Shown: positions 1 to 5,117 of the stretch, in pieces
Position numbering within the stretch: position 1 is the stretch's first letter
Layout of the letters: each line of letters starts with the position of its first letter
Origin: Clostridia bacterium
Lineage (GTDB): Bacteria; Bacillota; Clostridia; Saccharofermentanales; UBA5734
DNA: 12,825 nt
Reading direction: 5' to 3'
NCBI GenBank assembly: GCA_017997315.1
Contig: JAGOFF010000047.1
Coordinates: 1 to 12,825, forward strand
The notes under the pieces: model-generated
Database searches by the model: none
The model's input: the letters and a program-made list of their open reading frames with translations, nothing else
What the model was told of the DNA's origin: nothing
Position numbers and translations under genes: made by a program

Positions 1-538
1 GCACTACATGATGGGCGGAATCCACACCGGACTGGACTCGATGAGCAGCGTACCCGGGCTGTACGCGGTCGGTGAGACCGCCTGCACCGGGGTGCACGGC
101 GCCAACCGGCTGGCGAGCAACTCGCTGCTCGAGTGCCTGGTGTTCGGACGCCGGTGCGCCCAGTCCATCGGGGGATCCGAACGGAAAGCCCGCCAGACGG
201 TCATCCCCGAGTCCCGCCCCGCCCTGCCCGTCGGAACCGCCGACCTGCCCGAGCTGCGCTGGCTGCTGCGCCACCGCATGATGCGCAATGCAGGAATCGT
301 ACGCCGCACCCGGGACATGGCCGACACCCTCGGATTTGTCCGGGACATGGCCGATACCCTCGAAAACGCCGCAATGTCCACACTGGACCACATTGAACTC
401 CTGGACATGGCGACGGTCTCGGGAGCGGTGCTGTCCGCCGCGCTGGAACGCCGCGCAAGCGCCGGCGCACATTTCCGTGAACCGGATCCGGAGGATCCGG
501 CCGAACTCACCGGACTCATGAACCACCAGGAGGGATAG
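1..538 (+). CDS. nadB: L-aspartate oxidase, C-terminal part (5' truncated by window edge)
   Basis: This is the last ~179 codons of L-aspartate oxidase, the FAD enzyme that converts L-aspartate to iminoaspartate for quinolinate synthesis. The reading frame is open from base 2 and begins HYMMGGI, the usual NadB substrate-site motif. The flavin-site stretch GLYAVGETACTGVHGANRLA follows, then SNSLLECLVFG. The rest is the helical C-terminal domain, with AGIVR near bases 292-306. The late family motif normally reading ESRG-H-R reads ASAGAHFRE here, so its arginine is missing. The helical domain also carries two near-identical copies of a ten-residue unit (RDMADTL) at bases 311-370. The gene ends TAG four bases before the nadC ATG, so the two are almost certainly one operon. 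Seen: motifs and duplication. Known: family role. The N-terminus and promoter lie outside the window. Confidence 0.93.
   Translation, partial: HYMMGGIHTGLDSMSSVPGLYAVGETACTGVHGANRLASNSLLECLVFGRRCAQSIGGSERKARQTVIPESRPALPVGTADLPELRWLLRHRMMRNAGIVRRTRDMADTLGFVRDMADTLENAAMSTLDHIELLDMATVSGAVLSAALERRASAGAHFREPDPEDPAELTGLMNHQEG
311..370 (+). repeat. In-frame 30-bp tandem duplication inside nadB
   Basis: Units 311-340 and 341-370 are direct tandem copies. The first 22 bases of each match at 21 positions, and the remaining eight have diverged. The period of 30 bases keeps the reading frame, adding about ten residues (two RDMADTL copies) to a helix of the NadB C-terminal domain. The near identity suggests a recent slippage or duplication event. 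Confidence 0.85.
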
Positions 539-542
539 CCGC

Positions 543-1391
543 ATGAACTGGATGACCATCGACCCGATCCTGCTCATCGCCCTGCAGGAGGACCTGGGCT
601 CCGGAGACGTGACCACCGCGGGTGTCGTGATGGCCGGGCGGACCTGCCGCGGACGGTTCATCGCCAAAGAAGACGGGATCGTGTGCGGGCTCGAGGTGGC
701 GAAACGGGTGTTCCATCACGTCGAGCGGCTGTGCGGCGAAGACGCCCCCATCGTCATGCGTCTGCGGGTGCCGGAGGGGGCCGCGGTCCGTCGGGGCGAC
801 GTCCTCGCCGAGATCGAAGGCCCGGCCGCCCCGATCCTGTCGGGGGAGCGGGTCGCACTCAACTTCCTCCAGCACCTGTCCGGCATCGCCACCCGGACCG
901 CCGCGGCTGCCGCGATGGTCCGCGGGACGCATGCGCGCATCGTTGATACCCGCAAGACCACCCCCGGACTCCGCGTGCTCGAAAAGTACGCGGTACGCGC
1001 CGGGGGCGGCACGAATCATCGGCTCAACCTGTCGGACGGCGTACTGATCAAGGACAACCACATCGTCGCGGCGGGCGGAATCACCGCCGCGGTCGCCGCG
1101 GTCCGTGCCTACGCCCCCCACACCCTGCGGATCGAAGTCGAGGTCGAGACACTGGAGCAGGTGGACGAGGCGCTCGCCGCCGGCGCGGACATCCTGCTGC
1201 TCGACAACATGGACAACGCGCGCATGGCCGAGGCGGTCGCGCGGGTCGCGGGCCGCGCGCTTACCGAAGCGTCGGGAAACATGGGTGACAAGGATCTGCG
1301 CGAGGTCGCGGCGACCGGGGTGGACCTCATCTCGATCGGCGCGTTGACCCATTCGGTGCGCGCGATGGACATCAGCCTCCGGTTCGGGTGA
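543..1391 (+). CDS. nadC: Nicotinate-nucleotide pyrophosphorylase (carboxylating), quinolinate phosphoribosyltransferase
   Basis: This 282-residue enzyme converts quinolinate and PRPP to nicotinate mononucleotide, CO2 and pyrophosphate in the cytoplasm, the step after NadB and NadA. The length is normal for the family. Visible motifs in order are EDLGSGDVTT (16-25), the helix LNFLQHLSGIATRT (106-119), DTRKTTPGLR (135-144) with the phosphate-binding Arg and Lys, TNHRLNLSDGVLIKDNHI (157-174), IEVEVETLEQ (197-206) and DILLLDNMD (216-224) of the barrel. The motif usually written EASGG reads EASGNMG (243-249). The ATG at 543 is preceded by AGGAGG at 528-533. The gene follows nadB by four bases. 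Its last 20 bases overlap the convergent RloB-like gene. No nadA is visible in the window; it may lie upstream of nadB. Confidence 0.97.
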   Translation: MNWMTIDPILLIALQEDLGSGDVTTAGVVMAGRTCRGRFIAKEDGIVCGLEVAKRVFHHVERLCGEDAPIVMRLRVPEGAAVRRGDVLAEIEGPAAPILSGERVALNFLQHLSGIATRTAAAAAMVRGTHARIVDTRKTTPGLRVLEKYAVRAGGGTNHRLNLSDGVLIKDNHIVAAGGITAAVAAVRAYAPHTLRIEVEVETLEQVDEALAAGADILLLDNMDNARMAEAVARVAGRALTEASGNMGDKDLREVAATGVDLISIGALTHSVRAMDISLRFG

Positions 1392-2091
1392 CCGGCGGCC
1401 GGGCACACCGGCGCATCTCAACGAGAATACGTTTCATCAGGATGTCCACCCGCGTATAGGGATCCGTTTCCCTGATTTCTGCAGTCAGCCGGTCCATGTT
1501 CTCACCGTCCGGGAAGTATGACTCCCGGAGCCTCTCGGCGTTCTCGATCGCAAAATGAACCGACGAGCCATCGCCGATGATTTTGCGTATCAGTCCGGGA
1601 CTCGATTTCTCCCGTTTTCCAAACGACCGTCTGTCCAGGTTCCGCGCCAATGCAGTCCGTATTGTCCGGTTGGATGGACTCCCGCCCGGTTGCGGATGCT
1701 CGAAATGCATCAGCAGCCACGTCTCAAAAGACTTGTTCGTCAGCAGAAGACCATACTTGTTATCCCGCAATGCCTGTTCCAGCACCGACTCGATGTCCGT
1801 GGGAGAGTCACAATCGAATACCAGGAACGTTTCAAATTCGCGATATCGGATGATATGGTCCGGATGGGACAAGTACGTCTCCGCATAATCCAAGACCGCC
1901 CGAGCGTTGCCGTTTGCCGGAACACACACCAACTCAATGGAAGCGAATTTGTTTCCTGCATTTCGGATGATCACCGAGAAGTGATTGAAGTAGTTGCATT
2001 CGGTCAGACCTTCGCAGAACAACAACACCCTGCCAAGATGCAGATCCACTGTATCGATCGATCTCGGTTTTGTGAGATCGAGTCTAGCCAT
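1372..2091 (-). CDS. rloB: RloB-like protein (AbiLii-type partner of the upstream ATPase)
   Basis: This 239-residue protein shows the RloB family pattern: FCEGLTECNYF (25-35, family CEG-TE-NYF), an acidic DCD (93-95), and LTNKSFETWLLMHF (117-130, family SN-FE-WLL-HF). The conserved glutamate plus DxD recalls Toprim-type metal-binding nucleases, but that is inference. RloB proteins are known as partners of RloA ATPases in restriction-linked loci and in AbiL abortive-infection systems. The ATG overlaps the end of the ATPase gene by eight bases and has no clear ribosome site, so it is probably translated by coupling. Around residue 229 the sequence turns into a basic, proline-rich tail (RPPVTRTGG), and its last six codons are antisense to nadC. 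Base composition is lower in G+C than nadC. The family assignment is fairly sure; a phage-defence role is inferred from the pairing. Confidence 0.85.
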   Translation of the reverse strand: MARLDLTKPRSIDTVDLHLGRVLLFCEGLTECNYFNHFSVIIRNAGNKFASIELVCVPANGNARAVLDYAETYLSHPDHIIRYREFETFLVFDCDSPTDIESVLEQALRDNKYGLLLTNKSFETWLLMHFEHPQPGGSPSNRTIRTALARNLDRRSFGKREKSSPGLIRKIIGDGSSVHFAIENAERLRESYFPDGENMDRLTAEIRETDPYTRVDILMKRILVEMRRCARPPVTRTGG

Positions 2092-3346
2092 CAGCCCGGT
2101 ACTCGTTCAACTCTTCGCGGATAATCGGAATCGCACCGTACTTTCCGTTCAGGTAATCTTTGCTGAAGGACGCGTCGGATCGGACTTTCAGGTCGGCCAG
2201 TGTAAACAGCCTGGACTCGCCTTTCCCGTTCTTGTCAATAAAAGCGATCTCGTCCCGCCTGAACTGGTCCTTGTGAAGCAGCGAAGCATCGTGTGTGGTG
2301 AAGATCAGCTGAGCGTCCTTGTTCTTCGCCTGTTGAAACAGATCGATGAAAAAGCGGCTCAGCAACGGGTGAAAACGGGATGCCAGCTCGTCAATGATGA
2401 ATACACCCCCCTTGTCCAGCAGTTGAATCGCCTGGAGGATGTAGGATATGAACCGGATGGTTCCCGATGATTCCCTCTCGATGTCAAAGAGCACCTGGCC
2501 GGCTTCATTTCCTGCCTCATCATAAGATGTATGCACGGTCCGCAGGACTTTCTTGGTGGTCGTCTCCCCGGTTTCTTTTGATGTGGAGGAAATCGTATCC
2601 ACTACAAGATCGGTGATGCCGGTATCAATGTCGCGGATATATTGTGCGACCTTCGCGCGCAGAAGATCGTCCGCCATGATCATCCGATGCTCATCCATGA
2701 AGAAGTCCACACCTTTGACGCCGGTATCCAGCGTCAAAAAGAAGTAAACATGAAAATGGTTTTTGAAGTAGTCTTTGATCTCATCCACCATTTTCTTCAT
2801 CGTACCGGTTGAGAAGTAGTCCAGAACCGACAGATACAGCCGGTCAGCCGGAACATCCTCTTTTCTTGGCATGCTGCGGGAAGCTTTGACGGTGTTTCCT
2901 TCTCTTTCGAAGATTTTCTTTTTTTCGATCAGGAGCCACTCGCTGACGATGTTTTTATCACACAGGGCGAATCCATATTGAAACACTTTATCAGCATGGA
3001 AGAACGCCATTTCCAACTCAATGCGCCGGTTGTTTCCGGACTCAAGCGCAAAAGGCTCAATGGCGAGCCGCAACTTCCGGTTAAGGAAGAGGTCGATGTC
3101 TTCATACATGTTCAATCCGTCCTGGAACATTTGGTTGTGTATAAATTGCTCATATGTAAACAGCGCCTTGATCAGGCACGACTTCCCGCTGGCATTCGCG
3201 CCGTAGATCGCGAGTGTCTTGAGAATCCGGTGATCCCCTTTCTCCGTGACATGCGCAGACAATTCGTGCAGTGAAGAAGCGCGAAGATCCAGGACAACAT
3301 CCTCCTTGAACGACATGAAATTGCTTGCTCGAAACTGAAGAAGCAT
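2084..3346 (-). CDS. rloA: AAA15-type ATPase, RloA/AbiLi-like (probable phage-defence ATPase)
   Basis: This 420-residue ATPase begins LLQFRASNFMSFKE, the typical start of the AAA15/AAA_21 family. It carries Walker A GANASGKS (49-56), a signature-like ESSGTIRF, Walker B VFIIDE followed by the family motif SRFHPLL, the switch histidine in FTTHD, and the C-terminal family motif NGKYGAIPII. Members paired with RloB-like proteins include AbiLi of the lactococcal AbiL system. The likely model is ATP-dependent sensing or gating of the RloB effector (inference). I chose the ATG at 3346 because GAGGTG (3353-3358) lies six bases before it; the in-frame GTG at 3355 and ATG at 3352 overlap or abut that site. 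G+C content is low (26 of 60 bases at 2701-2760, against 43 of 60 at 1141-1200 in nadC), suggesting horizontal transfer. It is the first gene of the two-gene operon. Confidence 0.88.
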   Translation of the reverse strand: MLLQFRASNFMSFKEDVVLDLRASSLHELSAHVTEKGDHRILKTLAIYGANASGKSCLIKALFTYEQFIHNQMFQDGLNMYEDIDLFLNRKLRLAIEPFALESGNNRRIELEMAFFHADKVFQYGFALCDKNIVSEWLLIEKKKIFEREGNTVKASRSMPRKEDVPADRLYLSVLDYFSTGTMKKMVDEIKDYFKNHFHVYFFLTLDTGVKGVDFFMDEHRMIMADDLLRAKVAQYIRDIDTGITDLVVDTISSTSKETGETTTKKVLRTVHTSYDEAGNEAGQVLFDIERESSGTIRFISYILQAIQLLDKGGVFIIDELASRFHPLLSRFFIDLFQQAKNKDAQLIFTTHDASLLHKDQFRRDEIAFIDKNGKGESRLFTLADLKVRSDASFSKDYLNGKYGAIPIIREELNEYRADG

Positions 3347-3352
3347 ACTCAT

Positions 3353-3358
3353 CACCTC
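3353..3358 (-). promoter_or_regulatory. Ribosome binding site deciding the rloA start
   Basis: GAGGTG on the minus strand, within GAGGTGATG, lies six bases before the ATG at 3346. This favours that start over the in-frame GTG (3355) and ATG (3352). Confidence 0.7.
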
Positions 3359-3365
3359 ACTCTGG

Positions 3366-3371
3366 ATTATA
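3366..3371 (-). promoter_or_regulatory. Candidate -10 element for rloAB
   Basis: A perfect TATAAT on the minus strand lies 19 bases before the rloA ATG. No good -35 is found 15-18 bases upstream, and no extended -10 is present. The predicted start of transcription would leave a leader of only about 13 bases, so the call is tentative; an activator or another promoter further upstream is possible. Confidence 0.35.
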
Positions 3372-3426
3372 ACGGAATTTGTCAGTGGAAACGAGATTTT
3401 CTCGAAATATTCGAATTTTCATCGAC

Positions 3427-3470
3427 ATTTACGTGTATTTCTTTCTATTTGGAGCATTTTCTACGTAAAT
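3427..3470. repeat. Spaced inverted repeat ATTTACGT / ACGTAAAT upstream of rloA
   Basis: The arms at 3427-3434 and 3463-3470 are perfect 8-bp inverted copies separated by 28 bases. They lie in a very AT-rich stretch (20 G+C in 60 bases at 3421-3480) upstream of the rloA candidate promoter. Two smaller stems, CGAGA-ttt-TCTCG (3392-3404) and TCGAA-ata-TTCGA (3402-3414), sit between it and rloA. An operator function is possible but unproven. Confidence 0.45.
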
Positions 3471-3499
3471 CTCGATCTCTCGATTGTGCGCATACGATC

Positions 3500-3540
3500 T
3501 ATCCGGTTCATGGCGCTGTGCACTTGCCATGAACCGGATA
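3500..3540. repeat. Perfect 15-bp inverted repeat with 11-base spacer
   Basis: The arms TATCCGGTTCATGGC (3500-3514) and its exact reverse complement (3526-3540) flank an 11-base spacer. The repeat lies 27 bases past the stop of the surface-protein gene and about 150 bases before rloA, both on the minus strand. Transcribed, it would form a strong hairpin, but no T-run follows on either strand. A classic intrinsic terminator is therefore unlikely. A regulator operator, RNA 3'-end stabiliser or cassette-boundary element remains possible. Confidence 0.8.
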
Positions 3541-3566
3541 CTGCGAAAGAAGGGTTCCTGCCCGCT

Positions 3567-4130
3567 CTACGTTTTCTTCTTGTTCTTCAGGACCACCGAG
3601 GTGATCCCCCATGTGCCGACCGCGATCGCGCCTGCACCCAATGCCGTCGCAGCGATCGTGATCCACTTGCCCGGACCGCCGGAGCCGCTCTCCCCGTCCG
3701 TTGTCGTCGCGAGGATCGTGACCGTCGTGGCGGAAGTGACCGCTGCGGCGGTGGTCGTGGCGGCCGGAGCCGCGGTCGTGGCGGCTGCGGTTGCGGTCGT
3801 CGATTCCGCGGCCGTCGCCGTGGTTGCAGTCGGCTCCGCGGTTGTCGCTGTCGTCGTGTCTGCCGGAGCCGTCGTCGGAGAGGCGGTTGCGGTCGTCGGA
3901 ACGGCGGCCGTGGGTGTTGTGGTCGCAAAGGTGAATCCGGTCGGAAACACGACAGAAAACGTAGGATTGATAATCGAGAAGCCGGGGGTTGGAGACACCG
4001 TGACGAGCGTCAGCCAGGGACCGGTGGTCAGCCCGCCGACCGGGCGCGCCGCTTCGCCGCGGAGAGCGGCCGCCAGTGTGATGCCCAGCAGGATCAGCGC
4101 AACAAGACAGACAGTGCGGATTTTTCCCAT
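3567..4130 (-). CDS. Thr/Ala-rich membrane-anchored surface protein (unknown function)
   Basis: I do not recognise a named family. The 187-residue product begins MGKIRTVCLVALILLG and reads as a signal peptide, with a plausible cleavage site near RGEA-ARP (about 24-29). A short region rich in Pro, Phe and Thr (about 35-68) follows. Next comes a low-complexity stalk of about 80 residues made almost wholly of Thr, Ala, Pro and Ser, then a Gly/Ser linker, one hydrophobic segment (about 156-181) and the basic tail KNKKKT. There is no LPXTG motif, so anchoring would be by the C-terminal helix rather than a sortase. The composition resembles mucin-like stalks that can carry O-glycans (inference). 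The ATG at 4130 has AAGGGG eight bases upstream; in-frame extension to 4172 has no support. It follows the AraC-family gene by 111 bases, with its own promoter candidate. Confidence 0.72.
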   Translation of the reverse strand: MGKIRTVCLVALILLGITLAAALRGEAARPVGGLTTGPWLTLVTVSPTPGFSIINPTFSVVFPTGFTFATTTPTAAVPTTATASPTTAPADTTTATTAEPTATTATAAESTTATAAATTAAPAATTTAAAVTSATTVTILATTTDGESGSGGPGKWITIAATALGAGAIAVGTWGITSVVLKNKKKT

Positions 4131-4173
4131 ACGGACAGCCCCTTTCACACACAAGTGCGCACGCGGATGCACA

Positions 4174-4185
4174 ATGGGTACCCAT
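4174..4185. promoter_or_regulatory. 12-bp perfect palindrome in the surface-protein leader
   Basis: ATGGGTACCCAT is a perfect palindrome inside the predicted untranslated leader of the surface-protein gene, 44 bases before its ATG. A second short palindrome, GTGCGCAC, is at 4155-4162. Either could be an operator, but nothing ties a regulator to them. Confidence 0.35.
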
Positions 4186-4217
4186 CTGACGCAGGCGCGG
4201 AGGGATCCGACAATTTC

Positions 4218-4245
4218 ATCCTATTCTCTTTGGGCTGCGTGTCAA
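4218..4245 (-). promoter_or_regulatory. Sigma-70-type promoter candidate for the surface-protein gene
   Basis: On the minus strand a perfect TTGACA (4245-4240) is followed after 16 bases by TAGGAT (4223-4218). The -35 hexamer overlaps the TGA stop of the AraC-family gene. Transcription would start near 4211, giving a leader of about 80 bases before the ATG at 4130. Confidence 0.55.
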
Positions 4246-5117
4246 TCTTCGGTGTCGGCCCCCATCGCCGCACAGAACTCCCGGGGGGTCATCCCGTATT
4301 CTTTTCGGAACGCGCGGAAGAAGTTGGAATAGTCCCCAAAGCCGCAGCGGCGGTAGACCTCCACGACCGGCATCCCCATCAGCAGGCGCTCCTTGGCCTC
4401 GATCAGCTTCTTCTGGACGACGTACCGGTGCGGCGTGGTGCCGGTGCGGCGCCGGAACTCGCGTGCGAGATGGTACTTGCTGATGAAGAACACGTCTGCG
4501 AGATGATCCAGGGACAGGTCGCCGTCATAATTCTCATTGATGTACCCGATCACGCTGTCGATCAGGGAGCGCTCGGCAAGCGGCTCCGCGACGGCATCCG
4601 GCACCGGTACCGGACAATGCACGTTCAGGAGGACCAGCAGCTCGATCAGATGCGCCTTGTCCAGCAGGTCGTGCCCGAATCCCCCGTAGTCCTCGAGAGC
4701 GACCAGCCGGTCGAGGAGCGAGCGGATATGCCGGCAGGTATCCCGGTCGACGCGCAGGATGTTGCCGCGGCCCGGGGTCTCGAAACACCGTCCGAGATCC
4801 GTCTGCTGCGTGGACAACTGCCGCAGGAACGTCCGGTCCAGCCAGAGCACGATGCGCTCATACGGGACCGACGGATCGCGGATGACCGCCTGGTGCAGCT
4901 CGCGGGAGTTGATCAGGATGATGTCGCCCGGCTGCAGGTCGTAGGACCGGCCTTCGATGATATAGGTGACGCATCCGGAAAGAAACAGGTAGCACTCGTA
5001 GAAGTCATGATGGTGCAGGCTGACGCCGCTCATCCCGGTGTCCGCGTACCGGTAGATCTCGTATTCGCCGGACAGCATGTGCTGCCGTGTCTGGTACGGG
5101 TGCCGCAGCCCGCTCAT
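4242..5117 (-). CDS. AraC-family transcriptional regulator with N-terminal cupin domain
   Basis: This 291-residue cytoplasmic regulator has an N-terminal cupin-like sensor domain (about 15-100) with the histidine run HHH (35-37), a Gly-x-Val turn and LQPGDIILI (61-69). Two helix-turn-helix units follow: the first around 200-222 (LSLDHLADVFFISKYHLAREF), the second around 250-282, ending in the family signature CGFGDYSNFFRAFRKEYGMTP. Such proteins usually sense small carbohydrates or metabolites and activate nearby genes. The ligand here is unknown. I chose the ATG at 5117 because it overlaps the TGA of the GGDEF-EAL gene as ATGA. No ribosome site precedes it, so translation is probably coupled. 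A longer in-frame open stretch to 5738 lies antisense-like within the EAL domain and is rejected. The next gene downstream, the surface protein, is a candidate target by position only. Confidence 0.92.
   Translation of the reverse strand: MSGLRHPYQTRQHMLSGEYEIYRYADTGMSGVSLHHHDFYECYLFLSGCVTYIIEGRSYDLQPGDIILINSRELHQAVIRDPSVPYERIVLWLDRTFLRQLSTQQTDLGRCFETPGRGNILRVDRDTCRHIRSLLDRLVALEDYGGFGHDLLDKAHLIELLVLLNVHCPVPVPDAVAEPLAERSLIDSVIGYINENYDGDLSLDHLADVFFISKYHLAREFRRRTGTTPHRYVVQKKLIEAKERLLMGMPVVEVYRRCGFGDYSNFFRAFRKEYGMTPREFCAAMGADTED

Noticed and set aside
516..1421. Minus-strand open frame of 301 codons opposite nadC
   Set aside because: Antisense to a well-supported enzyme; the translation has no family features.
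1378..3509. 8-base direct repeat TCCGGTTC at 1378-1385 and 3502-3509 flanking the rloAB cassette, as a possible target-site duplication
   Set aside because: An 8-base match between two ~100-base windows is expected by chance roughly one time in six or seven, and no transposase or integrase is present. It would need an empty-site comparison.
3720..3920. Repetitive GTCGTGGCGG-like DNA that could suggest a repeat array or CRISPR
   Set aside because: The units vary in length and spacing and simply encode the Thr/Ala stalk of the surface protein; no constant repeat or spacer pattern exists.
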